Positions 16,035-24,200 of a stretch of 64,000 bases of DNA are shown piece by piece. Every line of letters begins with the position of its first letter. Positions within the stretch are counted from its first letter, which is position 1. The notes beneath the pieces are model-generated. The model worked only from the letters and a program-made list of their open reading frames with translations, searched no databases and had not been told where the DNA came from. Position numbers and translations under genes: made by a program. Source of the DNA: Roseateles aquatilis (GTDB taxonomy: Bacteria > Pseudomonadota > Gammaproteobacteria > Burkholderiales > Burkholderiaceae_C); the NCBI RefSeq assembly GCF_002205645.1, contig NZ_NIOF01000021.1:1-64000 (forward strand), given 5' to 3'.

Positions 16035-17789
16035 TCACAGATGCATGCGGTCCTCGGCCAGGCGGTAGAGGCGGCGCCAGACGAAGTGGTTGAGGCTCAT
16101 CACGAAGATGCACATCACGCCGATGCCCAGCGCGATGCGCGGGAAGTCGCCCTTGGCGGTCATCTCCGCGATGTAGCTGCCCAGCCCGTGGGCCTGCAGC
16201 GTGGTGTCGCCCCAGGACACGTACTCGGCCACGATGCTGGCGTTCCACGAGCCGCCGCTGGCGGTGATCGCGCCGGTCACGAAGCTGGGGAAGACCGCCG
16301 GCAGCAGGTAGCGCCGCCACTTCAGCCAGCCGCTCAGGCCCAGGTTGCGGGCCGCGTGGCGCAGCTCCGCCGGGATGTTGGACGCGCCGGCGATCACGTT
16401 GAACAGCAGGTACCACTGCGTGCCGAAGATCATCAGCGGCGACAGCCAGATGTCCGGGTTCAGCTTCCAGCGCACGATCAGCACCACCGCCACCGGGAAC
16501 AGCAGGTTGGCCGGGAAGGCCGCCAGAAACTGCGCCACCGCCTGCAGCCGTCCCGACCAGCGCGGGTTCATGCCGATCCAGATGCCCACCGGCACCCACA
16601 CCAGCGCCGCCAGCGCGATCAGCACCATCACCCGCACCAGCGTCAGGCAGCCCAGCAGCAGCACGTGGCCGGCCTCGTGCCAGCCGACCTCGCTGTGGAC
16701 GAAGCGGATCAACTGGTACAGCGCCACCATCACCGCGGCCGCCACCACCGCGTCCCAGACGCGTGTCCACGCGGTGCCGGGGATGCGTGGACGGGCGCGG
16801 ATCGAGGTGCCGTCGTGATGGCGGCGGAACCACACCAGGCTGTGCTCCAGCCGGTCCACCGTCCACGCGGCGATGCGGCGCGTCAGCGCGGTGCGGCGCA
16901 GCCAGGTCAGCATCCAGGAGTCGGGCGCGGTGTCGGTGCCGCTGTCCTCGAAGCGGAACTTGTCCGCCCAGGCCACCAGCGGGCGGAACAGCAACTGGTC
17001 ATAGATCAGGATGCCGGCCAGCATGCCCAGGATCGCCCAGCCGATCGCGCCCAGGTCGCGGGCCTCGATCGCCATCGCGATGTAGGAACCGACACCCGGC
17101 AGCTTGATGTTCTGGTTGGAGACCGAGATCGCCTCCGACGCCACCACGAAGAACCAGCCGCCGGACATCGACATCATCATGTTCCACAGCAGCCCCGGCA
17201 TCGCGAACGGCAGCTCCAGCCGCCAGAAGCGTTGCCAGTTGGAGAGCTGGAACACGCGGGCCGCCTCGTCCAGCTCCGACGGCACGGTGCGCAGCGACTG
17301 GTACAGGCTGAAGGCCATGTTCCAGGCCTGCGAGGTGAAGATCGCGAAGATCGCCGCGCACTCCACGCCCAGCAGGTTGCCGGGGAACAGCGCGATGAAG
17401 CCGGTCACCGTGATCGACAGGAAGCCCAGGATGGGGATGGACTGCAGGATGTCCAGCATCGGCACCAGCACCTTCTCGGCGGCGCGGACCTTGGCGGCCA
17501 GCACCGCGAAGACCGCGCTGAAGAGCAGCGCCAGCACCATCGCGGCGAGCATCCGCAGGTTGGTGCGCAGCAGGTAGTAGGGCAGGTGGGACGGGTCCAG
17601 CGACAGCGGCAGCGGGTCGCCGAGCTCGAACGGACGCGCCATCTGCGCGGCGCCGTAGGCCAGCAGCACGAGCAGGCCCAGCACCAGCGGCAGCAGGGCC
17701 CAGTCCCAGCGGTTGGCGCCGGCCTCGACGACCTGGCGTGGAAAGAATTGGCGGCGGTCCATGAGCGTTGTGGCTTTCTCGTTCTGCAT
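16035..17789 (-). CDS. ABC transporter permease with two fused transmembrane domains, NitT/TauT type
   Basis: Inner-membrane protein of 584 residues with two BPD_transp_1-type permease domains in tandem. The first (about 20-290) has the EAA-like loop SELDEAARVFQLSNWQRFWRLELP; the second (about 350-580) has AELRHAARNLGLSGWLKWRRYLLP. Fusing both halves lets one gene supply the membrane channel for the adjacent ATPase. Start at 17789 is uncertain; an ATG at 17762 (MDRRQFFPRQ) is equally possible. Substrate unknown, and no substrate-binding protein is encoded nearby. Confidence 0.88.
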   Translation of the reverse strand: MQNEKATTLMDRRQFFPRQVVEAGANRWDWALLPLVLGLLVLLAYGAAQMARPFELGDPLPLSLDPSHLPYYLLRTNLRMLAAMVLALLFSAVFAVLAAKVRAAEKVLVPMLDILQSIPILGFLSITVTGFIALFPGNLLGVECAAIFAIFTSQAWNMAFSLYQSLRTVPSELDEAARVFQLSNWQRFWRLELPFAMPGLLWNMMMSMSGGWFFVVASEAISVSNQNIKLPGVGSYIAMAIEARDLGAIGWAILGMLAGILIYDQLLFRPLVAWADKFRFEDSGTDTAPDSWMLTWLRRTALTRRIAAWTVDRLEHSLVWFRRHHDGTSIRARPRIPGTAWTRVWDAVVAAAVMVALYQLIRFVHSEVGWHEAGHVLLLGCLTLVRVMVLIALAALVWVPVGIWIGMNPRWSGRLQAVAQFLAAFPANLLFPVAVVLIVRWKLNPDIWLSPLMIFGTQWYLLFNVIAGASNIPAELRHAARNLGLSGWLKWRRYLLPAVFPSFVTGAITASGGSWNASIVAEYVSWGDTTLQAHGLGSYIAEMTAKGDFPRIALGIGVMCIFVMSLNHFVWRRLYRLAEDRMHL

Positions 17790-18005
17790 GGATTCCAGGC
17801 AACAGACGGCCCCCGGGGCCCCCCGCACGAACGGTGCGCAGGATGCCGGGACTGCCCTTCAGAAACCTGTCCAGTGTCTGGCCGAAGACTGTCGATGCGC
17901 AACACCGCCCACTCCCCCGTTCCTCGCGTCTCCGGCCATGGCCCGCCACGACCTCTCACCGCGCGGCATGCCCTGGCGAACCATCGAGGCAGTGCAGGAT
18001 CTGGA

Positions 18006-18076
18006 GACGACGAAAGCCGGGGGGCGGCTGACGATTTTGGGACTTATGAGGAAGCCGCCCCCCGGCTTTCGTCGTC
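18006..18076. terminator. strong hairpin at the end of the lysR gene
   Basis: Perfect 24-bp inverted repeat (arms 18006-18029 and 18053-18076, 23-nt loop). The lysR stop codon lies in the loop and the right arm is coding. No T-run follows on either strand, so intrinsic termination is possible but not certain. Confidence 0.55.
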
Positions 18077-19066
18077 GGGCGAAGTGCAGGGCATGGGCCT
18101 TCGGCTTTCGCCGGCGGGCGAGGTGCAGGGTACGGGCCCTCGGCTTTCGCCGTCGGGCGAGGTGCTGGAACTCGAAGACGGGGTCAGGCCTTGAGCATGC
18201 ACCGACCTCAACCCCTGCGCAACGTCGAAGAAGGAACTCAACAACAGGCTCTCGCGCCGTTCCTTGAGGCAGTAGATGTAGGTCTCGGTGTAGGCCGGAT
18301 CGCCGGCGATGCGGACCGGGCGGAACCTGGCGTCGGGGATGAACTCGGCTTCGGAGACGACGCCGATCCCGATGCCTCGCGCCGCGGCCTCGCGCAGGGC
18401 TTCGCGGCTGCCGATCTCCATGGCCACGCGTGGCGCGATGCCGGCGTGGCGCAGCGCGGATTCGAGCGCGCGGCGGGTGCTGGAGCCGTCCTCGCGCTGC
18501 AGCAAGGGCTGGTCGGCGAGCTCGTCGAGCGTGACGCTGCCGCGGTCCGCGAAGGGGTGGTCCAGGTGGACGAAAAGAATGATCGCGTGCCGCGCGTAGT
18601 GCAGTGTCTCGAAGCCCGGCGCGTCGTGGAAGCGTGCCAGCACGCCGACGTCGATGACGTAGTTTTCCAGGTCGCCGAAGACCTGCGCCGAGTTGCCGAG
18701 CCGGATCGAGACATCGACCTTCGGGTAGTGCTGGCGATAGGCGTCGACCATCTCGATCACGTGGAACGGGCCGACCGCGCCGAGCTTGAGTTGCCCGCGC
18801 GTCAGCTCGCCGCAGTCGTGCAGCAGGTTGTAGGCCTCGACCTCCAGGGATGCCAACTGGCGCGCGATCGGCAGCAACTGATGGCCGACGCTGGTGAGCT
18901 CGATGCGATGGCCGCGGCGGTGGAACAGCTCCACCTTGTGCTGCTGCTCCAGGGCCTGGACCTGCGTCGTCAGCGTCGGCTGCGACAGCCCCAGCGCCCG
19001 CGCGGCGGCGCTGAAGCTGCCGTGGCGCGCGACGGCGAGGAAGGCGCGGAGCTTGGCGGCCGACAT
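18044..19066 (-). CDS. LysR-family regulator of the phosphonate cluster, with a repeated C-terminal tail
   Basis: LysR-type activator of 340 residues divergent from phnD. The N-terminal helix-turn-helix (LRAFLAVARHGSFSAAARAL, LSQPTLTTQVQALEQQ) is followed by a two-lobed effector domain to about residue 290. Its position next to phnDCE and phnX suggests it senses a phosphonate and controls that operon. The last 45 or so residues are unlike LysR proteins: Ser-rich, then three 13-residue repeats (TSPDGESRGPVPC, TSPAGESRRPMPC, TSPDDESRGAAS) made by a 39-bp tandem repeat. The natural end was probably near GLRSVHAQGL. Confidence 0.9.
   Translation of the reverse strand: MSAAKLRAFLAVARHGSFSAAARALGLSQPTLTTQVQALEQQHKVELFHRRGHRIELTSVGHQLLPIARQLASLEVEAYNLLHDCGELTRGQLKLGAVGPFHVIEMVDAYRQHYPKVDVSIRLGNSAQVFGDLENYVIDVGVLARFHDAPGFETLHYARHAIILFVHLDHPFADRGSVTLDELADQPLLQREDGSSTRRALESALRHAGIAPRVAMEIGSREALREAAARGIGIGVVSEAEFIPDARFRPVRIAGDPAYTETYIYCLKERRESLLLSSFFDVAQGLRSVHAQGLTPSSSSSTSPDGESRGPVPCTSPAGESRRPMPCTSPDDESRGAASS
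18064..18180. repeat. 39-bp tandem repeat, three units, inside the lysR 3' end
   Basis: Units start at 18064, 18103 and 18142 (GGCTTTCG in each) with a few substitutions. The period is a multiple of three, so the frame is kept and the repeats encode the 13-residue tail units of the LysR protein. The left flank also forms the large hairpin. Confidence 0.85.
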
Positions 19067-19067
19067 G

Positions 19068-19130
19068 TATAGATCGTTTCAATGATTTGGTGCGGTTCGC
19101 GATATTGAATCGATCGAGTGACGGTCATGT
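19068..19130. promoter_or_regulatory. duplicated control element, copy 1 (lysR-proximal)
   Basis: A 63-bp segment that aligns without gaps to 19310-19372. The first 23 bases match in 20 positions (TATAGATCGnnTCAATGnTTTGG); ATCGAT and GTCATGT are also shared at the same offsets. It begins 2 bp upstream of the lysR start codon, so LysR binding here could autoregulate. Confidence 0.5.
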
Positions 19131-19191
19131 GACCTTCCTACGCTGCATGGGCTTTCTCCCTCAACCCGCTCGCATCGAGCCAGGAGTGACC

Positions 19192-19314
19192 ATGAGACAT
19201 GTCTCCCTTTCCGCAGGACGCCTGACCCGGACTGCCCTGACGCCCCACGTGCTCGACTTCCTGGGCCTGCCCAACGCCTCGGTCGGGCGCAAGCATCCGC
19301 GCTGCGGGGTATAG
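19192..19314 (+). CDS. possible 40-residue ORF between lysR and phnD
   Basis: Not recognised. ATG at 19192 is preceded by AGGAG with 7-nt spacing, the best ribosome-binding site in this gap. The product (MRHVSLSAGRLTRTALTPHV and onward, ending HPRCGV) has no signal peptide or clear domain. It lies downstream of copy 1 of the duplicated control element, and its stop codon overlaps the first bases of copy 2. It might be a leader peptide or simply a chance frame. Confidence 0.35.
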   Translation: MRHVSLSAGRLTRTALTPHVLDFLGLPNASVGRKHPRCGV

Positions 19315-19372
19315 ATCGAGTCAATGGTTTGGCAACGAATTCAGCATGGCATCGATGGATTTCCTGTCATGT
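19310..19372. promoter_or_regulatory. duplicated control element, copy 2 (phnD-proximal)
   Basis: Second copy of the 63-bp element, 242 bp from copy 1 in the same orientation and about 70 bp before the phnD start. It is the likely activation site or promoter for the phosphonate operon, inferred from duplication and position. Confidence 0.5.
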
Positions 19373-19442
19373 TGGATTCATAGAGTGGCGGCATCCGATC
19401 CCGTTCGACCTTCTCCCACCCGTTCCACCGATGGATGCCGCC

Positions 19443-20339
19443 ATGACCCCGCCCTCGTTCTTCTCCCTGCGCCGCGCGGCGCTGTGCGTGCTGCCGCTCG
19501 CCGCGGTCGTGGCGGTCCTGACACCGGGCGTGTCCCGGGCGCAGCAGCCGCAGACGCTGACCATCGGCCTGATCCCGGCCGAGGACTCGCAGGCCATGAT
19601 CGAGTCCAGCCGCCAGGTGCTGGACGCGTTGCAGCAGCAGCTCGGCATGCCGGTGAAACCCTTCGTCGCCACCGACTACAACGGCGTCATCGAGGCGCTG
19701 CGCTCGAAGAAGCTGGACGTGGCCTACCTGGGGCCGTTCTCGTACGTGCTGGCCAGCTCGGTCGCCAACGTCGAGGCCTTCGCCGTCGCCGAGACCAAGA
19801 AGACCGGCCAGAGCTCCTACAAGAGCGTGATCCTGGCCCGCAAGGACAGCGGCCTGCGCGCCGTCGCCGACCTGAAGGGCAGGAACTTCGCCTTCGTCGA
19901 CCCGAGTTCCGCGTCCGGCCACCTGTTCCCCAAGGCGGGCCTGCAGCAGATCGGCATCGACCCGGATGCGCTGTTCGGCCGCGTCATCTTCTCGGGCTCG
20001 CACGATGCCAGCATCCTGGCCGTCGCCAACAAGAAGGTCGACGCCGCGGCCGTGGCCGACCGCATCTTCGCGTCCGCCGTCGCCAAGGGGCAGGTCAGGC
20101 AGGACGACTTCGTCGTGCTGTGGTCCTCCAAGCCCATTCCCGAGTCCCCCATGGTCTGGCGCAAGGACCTGGACCCGGCGCTGAAGGACAAGCTCGCCAA
20201 GGCGCTGGCCAACCTGAAGGACGTCAAGTGGGGCGACCAGGGCGTGCTCAACGGCTTCCAGCCGACCAGCGACGCGGCCTACGACGTGGTGCGCGACACC
20301 GCCAAGGTGCTCAAGCTCGACCTGCGGAGCATGAAGTGA
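19443..20339 (+). CDS. phnD: phosphonate ABC transporter, periplasmic binding protein
   Basis: Captures phosphonate in the periplasm for import. The protein has 298 residues with a signal peptide ending at SRA-QQPQ. The mature part matches the phosphate/phosphite/phosphonate-binding family: TIGLIPAEDSQAMIESS, FVATDYNGVIEALRSKKLDVAYLGPFSYVLA and FVDPSSASGHLFPKAGL, the ligand-binding segments. An in-frame ATG at 19431 is an alternative start. Its stop overlaps the GTG start of phnC (GTGA). First structural gene of the phosphonate operon. Confidence 0.93.
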   Translation: MTPPSFFSLRRAALCVLPLAAVVAVLTPGVSRAQQPQTLTIGLIPAEDSQAMIESSRQVLDALQQQLGMPVKPFVATDYNGVIEALRSKKLDVAYLGPFSYVLASSVANVEAFAVAETKKTGQSSYKSVILARKDSGLRAVADLKGRNFAFVDPSSASGHLFPKAGLQQIGIDPDALFGRVIFSGSHDASILAVANKKVDAAAVADRIFASAVAKGQVRQDDFVVLWSSKPIPESPMVWRKDLDPALKDKLAKALANLKDVKWGDQGVLNGFQPTSDAAYDVVRDTAKVLKLDLRSMK

Positions 20340-21205
20340 TCCGGCTGCGCGGCGTCACCAAACGCTTCGGTGACAACGCCGTGCTGCGCGGTGTCGACCT
20401 GGACGCGAAACCGGGCGAGTTCCTCGTCGTGCTCGGCCCGTCGGGCGCCGGCAAGTCCACGCTGCTGCGGTGCATGAATCGCCTCGCGCAGGCCGACGAG
20501 GGTGCGATGACGGTGGCCGGCCTGGACGTGGCGGCGGGCCGTCGCGCCGCCCAGGTGCGCGAGCTGCGACGTCGCGTCGCGATGGTGTTCCAGCATCACC
20601 ATGTCGTGCCCCGGCTGAGCGTCGTCAAGAACGTGTTGACCGGGCGGCTCGGCGCGGTGTCGACCTGGAGCTCCGTGCTGCAGCTGTTCCGCGCGGCCGA
20701 CCTCGAGCTGGCGATGGACTGCCTGGAGCGCGTGGGTCTCGCGCACAAGGCCAGGGATCGCACCGACTCGTTGTCCGGCGGGCAGATGCAGCGCGTCGGC
20801 ATCGCCCGCGCGCTGGCCCAGCGGCCGCAGGTCATCCTGGCCGACGAGCCGGTCGCCAGCCTGGACCCGCACACCGCGCGCCGGGTGCTGGGCGACCTGC
20901 GCCAGGCCTGCCGGGCGCTCGGCATCACCGTGGTCTGCAATCTGCATCAGGTCGACTACGCGCGCGAATTCGGCGATCGCATCGTCGGTCTGTCGCAGGG
21001 GCGGGTGCTGTTCGACCGGCTGCCCGACGCGCTCTCCGAGGACGAGTTGAACGCGCTCTACGCCGGCCATGCCGGTCACGCCGGACTGCAGCTCATCACG
21101 CCGGTGGGCGGCGTCGAGGGCGGCGTCGATGTCCGCATCGAGGGCCGCGCCGAAGGGGATGCCACGACCGCGCGCGTCGACGCGCCGGCATTGAAAGAGG
21201 CTTGA
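20336..21205 (+). CDS. phnC: phosphonate ABC transporter, ATP-binding protein
   Basis: ATPase of 289 residues. Walker A GPSGAGKST at 34-42, Q-loop VFQHHHVVPRLSV, signature LSGGQMQR, Walker B VILADEP and the D-loop SLDPHT are all present; the QHHHV segment is typical of PhnC. GTG start overlaps phnD by 4 bp. The last 45 residues (after ALYAGHAGHAG) extend past the usual PhnC end and are not obviously conserved. Works with PhnE. Confidence 0.94.
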   Translation: MIRLRGVTKRFGDNAVLRGVDLDAKPGEFLVVLGPSGAGKSTLLRCMNRLAQADEGAMTVAGLDVAAGRRAAQVRELRRRVAMVFQHHHVVPRLSVVKNVLTGRLGAVSTWSSVLQLFRAADLELAMDCLERVGLAHKARDRTDSLSGGQMQRVGIARALAQRPQVILADEPVASLDPHTARRVLGDLRQACRALGITVVCNLHQVDYAREFGDRIVGLSQGRVLFDRLPDALSEDELNALYAGHAGHAGLQLITPVGGVEGGVDVRIEGRAEGDATTARVDAPALKEA

Positions 21206-21215
21206 GGAGCACGTG

Positions 21216-22061
21216 ATGACGACGATGAACACCGTGGCGCGCGCCGGCGCCGATCGCTATCGCTGGATGGTCGGCCTGCCGACGACGCCGCGTGGCTGGA
21301 CGCAATTGCTGGTGGCGCTGGTCGCGGGCCTGTGGGCGTTGCAGTGGAGCGCGCAGGGCGCGCAACTGAGCCCGACCGAACTGGCCAACGGCCTGCCGCA
21401 GATCGCCGACTTCATCGGCCGGACCTGGCCGCCGGACTGGCGCATCCTGGACCGCCTGTGGGCGCCCGCGATGGAGACGGTGCAGATCGCCGTGTGGGGC
21501 ACGCTGCTGGGCGCGCTCGCCGCGGTGCCGGTGTCCTTCCTGGCCGCGCGCAACCTGCAGGGGCCGCGCTGGCTCTACCAGCTGACGCGCCAGGGCCTGA
21601 ACGTGACGCGCAGCGTCAACGAGTTGATCCTCGCGCTGGTCTTCGTCTCCGCGGTCGGCCTCGGGCCGTTCCCCGGCGTGCTGGCCCTGGCGGTGCACGG
21701 CGCCGGCATGCTGGGCAAGTTCTTCGCCGAGGCCATCGAGGAGATCGACCAGGGGCCGCTCGAGGCGCTGCGCGCCACCGGCGCGCGGCCGCTGCAGGTG
21801 ATCGTCTTCGGCGTGCTGCCGCAGGTGGTCACCGCGTGGATCGCCGTGGTGCTCTATCGCTTCGAGGTCAACCTGCGCTCGGCCACCGTGCTGGGCATGG
21901 TGGGGGCCGGTGGCCTGGGCTTCGAGCTGGTGGGCAGCCTGAAGCTCTTCAAGTATCAGGAGACGGCGACCTGCATCATCGTCATCACCGTGATGGTGGT
22001 GCTGGCGGACCTCGTCTCCAGCCAGCTGCGCCGCGCGATCCGCGACCAGGGTCGGCATTGA
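21216..22061 (+). CDS. phnE: phosphonate ABC transporter, permease
   Basis: Inner-membrane channel of 281 residues with about six hydrophobic segments and the permease loop EEIDQGPLEALRATGARPLQ. Motifs NLRSATVLGMVGAGGLGFEL and RSVNELILALVFVSAVGLGPF are characteristic of PhnE. Start ATG 21216 is 6 nt after GAGGAG; GTG at 21213 is too close to that site. It follows phnC by 10 bp and precedes the alcohol dehydrogenase by 21 bp. Confidence 0.93.
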   Translation: MTTMNTVARAGADRYRWMVGLPTTPRGWTQLLVALVAGLWALQWSAQGAQLSPTELANGLPQIADFIGRTWPPDWRILDRLWAPAMETVQIAVWGTLLGALAAVPVSFLAARNLQGPRWLYQLTRQGLNVTRSVNELILALVFVSAVGLGPFPGVLALAVHGAGMLGKFFAEAIEEIDQGPLEALRATGARPLQVIVFGVLPQVVTAWIAVVLYRFEVNLRSATVLGMVGAGGLGFELVGSLKLFKYQETATCIIVITVMVVLADLVSSQLRRAIRDQGRH

Positions 22062-22082
22062 GCGGCAACGAAGGACCATGAC

Positions 22083-23225
22083 GTGAGCCCCTGGAAGTTT
22101 CACAACCCCGTCGACGCGCGGGCCGGCATCGGCGCGCTGGAGCGGCTGCCGGCGCTGGTCGGCGACCGGCGCGCGCTGCTGATCGCCTTCCCGGAGGCGG
22201 AGCCGCTGGGCCTGGTCGGCCGCCTGCGCAACCTGCTCGGCGACCGGCTGTTGGCAGTGGAGACGGACATCCGTCCCAATCCCGACGTGTCGTGGCTGGC
22301 GCCGCTGTACGAGCGCCTGTGGCGCGATCACGCCGATGCGCGCTGCGTCGTCGCGCTGGGCGGCGGCAGCAGCATCGACTGCGCGAAGGCGATGCTGACC
22401 GCCACGCCGTCGGGCCGTTTCGACGAGCTGCTGGACCACCTGATCGACCCCCAGGCCGCGCCGTTGCCGGAGACCGGCCCGCATCGCGCGCTGATCGCGA
22501 TCCCGACGACGGCCGGCACCGGCAGCGAGGTCACGCCATGGGCGACCGTGTGGGACGCCGCGCGCTCGCGCAAGCATTCGCTGCACCTGCCGTGGACCTG
22601 GCCGGAGGCCGCGCTGGTCGACCCGTCGTTGATGCTCAGCCTGCCCGAGGGCGCCACGCTGGCGAGCGGCCTGGACGCGCTGTCGCACGCGCTGGAGTCG
22701 CTCTGGAACGTGCACCGCAATCCGGTCTCGACCAGCCTGGCGGTGAGCGCCGCGCGCGCCATCGTCGCGACGCTGCCGGCGCTGCTGCGCGAGCCGCGCC
22801 GGCTCGACCTGCGCGAGGCACTGGCGGTCGCGGCGCTGCAGGCGGGCCTGGCGTTCTCCAACACCCGGACGGCGCTGGCGCATTCGCTGTCCTACGAGAT
22901 CACGTTGACGCACGGCGTCGCGCACGGCATCGCCTGTTCCTTCAGCCTGCCGCGCGTGATGCGGCTGGCCCTGGGCCGCGACGCGGCGCTGGACGCGCAG
23001 TTGATGTCGGTCTTCGGCGCGTCCGACGCGGACGGCGCAGTGGCGGCGCTGGAGCGTTTCCTGGCGGCGCTCGGTGTCAGCACCGATCCGGTCGACTACG
23101 GCATCCCGCCGGCCGACTGGGACGCGCGCGTCGCCGAGGCGTTGCGCGGGCCGCGCGGCCGCAACTTCATCCCCGCGATCCCCGCGGTCTTACCTCCTCG
23201 CCCGATTTTCCGGAGTACCCCATGA
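22083..23225 (+). CDS. phosphonate-metabolism-associated iron-containing alcohol dehydrogenase
   Basis: Group III metal-dependent alcohol dehydrogenase of 380 residues. NAD-binding GGGSSIDCAKA and the TTAGTGSEVTPWA loop are followed by metal-ligand regions (LDALSHALES and THGVAHGIACSFSLP). A subfamily of these enzymes is found in phosphonate clusters. The likely reaction interconverts 2-hydroxyethylphosphonate and phosphonoacetaldehyde, the substrate of the next gene (inferred). GTG start at 22083; the ATG just upstream reads into a stop. Its stop overlaps the phnX start (ATGA). Confidence 0.87.
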   Translation: MSPWKFHNPVDARAGIGALERLPALVGDRRALLIAFPEAEPLGLVGRLRNLLGDRLLAVETDIRPNPDVSWLAPLYERLWRDHADARCVVALGGGSSIDCAKAMLTATPSGRFDELLDHLIDPQAAPLPETGPHRALIAIPTTAGTGSEVTPWATVWDAARSRKHSLHLPWTWPEAALVDPSLMLSLPEGATLASGLDALSHALESLWNVHRNPVSTSLAVSAARAIVATLPALLREPRRLDLREALAVAALQAGLAFSNTRTALAHSLSYEITLTHGVAHGIACSFSLPRVMRLALGRDAALDAQLMSVFGASDADGAVAALERFLAALGVSTDPVDYGIPPADWDARVAEALRGPRGRNFIPAIPAVLPPRPIFRSTP

Positions 23226-24058
23226 ACGGACACGACCCTGCCACCCCTTCCTATCCGCATCTGCAGGCCGTCGTCTTCGACTGGGCCGGCACGCTGGTCG
23301 ACCACGGCTCGCTGGCACCGACGCAGATCTTCGTCGACGCGTTCGCGACCTTCGGCATCACGTTGACGCTCGACGAAGCGCGCGGCCCGATGGGCCTGTC
23401 CAAGCGCGACCACATCCGCACGCTGCTGGAAGACCCGCTGCTGCAGGCGCAGTGGCGGGTGCGCTTCGGCGCGCCGTCCACGGATGCCGACATCGACGCG
23501 ATCTACCAGCGCTTCATGCCGATGCAGATCGAGAAGGTCGGCCGCTACTCGCAGCCGATCCCGGGCGCGGTGGCGGTGCTGGCCGCGCTGCGCCGGGCGG
23601 GGCTCAAGATCGGCTCGTGCTCCGGCTATCCGCGCCAGGTGCTGGACGTGCTGCTGCCGCAGGCGAAGGCGGACGGCATCGAGGCGGACCATGTCGTCGC
23701 GGGCGACGAGCTCCCCGCGGGCGGACGGCCCGGGCCGTTCATGGCGCTGGCCAACGTGCTGGCGCTGGGCATCGGCGACGTGCGCGCCTGCGTGAAGGTC
23801 GACGACACGACGCCGGGCATCGAGGAGGGACGCCGCGCCGGCATGTGGACGATCGGCCTGAGCCTGTCGGGCAACGAGACGGGGCTGACGCTGGAGCAAC
23901 TGCAGGCGCTGCCCGATGCCGAGGTCGCGGCCCTGCGCGAGGCAGCCGTCAAGCGGCTCACCGCCGCCGGCGCGCATCTGGTGATCGACTCGGTGGCCAA
24001 CCTGCCGACGGCGCTGGCCGAGATCGACACCCGCATGGCGAGCGGCGAGCGGCCCTGA
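23222..24058 (+). CDS. phnX: phosphonoacetaldehyde hydrolase (phosphonatase)
   Basis: HAD-family enzyme of 278 residues that cleaves phosphonoacetaldehyde to acetaldehyde and phosphate. The nucleophile is Asp20 in VVFDWAGTLVDHGS, and the Schiff-base lysine is Lys61 in MGLSKRDHI, both in the family positions. Later motifs are GSCSGYPRQVLDVLLP and VKVDDTTPGIEEGRRAGMWTIGL. Start overlaps the dehydrogenase stop by 4 bp. No phnW (aminoethylphosphonate transaminase) is present in the window. Confidence 0.95.
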   Translation: MNGHDPATPSYPHLQAVVFDWAGTLVDHGSLAPTQIFVDAFATFGITLTLDEARGPMGLSKRDHIRTLLEDPLLQAQWRVRFGAPSTDADIDAIYQRFMPMQIEKVGRYSQPIPGAVAVLAALRRAGLKIGSCSGYPRQVLDVLLPQAKADGIEADHVVAGDELPAGGRPGPFMALANVLALGIGDVRACVKVDDTTPGIEEGRRAGMWTIGLSLSGNETGLTLEQLQALPDAEVAALREAAVKRLTAAGAHLVIDSVANLPTALAEIDTRMASGERP

Positions 24059-24200
24059 CACGGCTGACGGCCCTCGTGCCGGTCGGCCCCGTCCGCGCGC
24101 GGCCCCGAGCCCGCGTGCGCAGCGCGTCCGCCGCCGCGCGAACGGGCAGGGCGGCGCTCCTATCATTCCCGGCGAACTCCAGCCATCAACGAGGTCGCCC

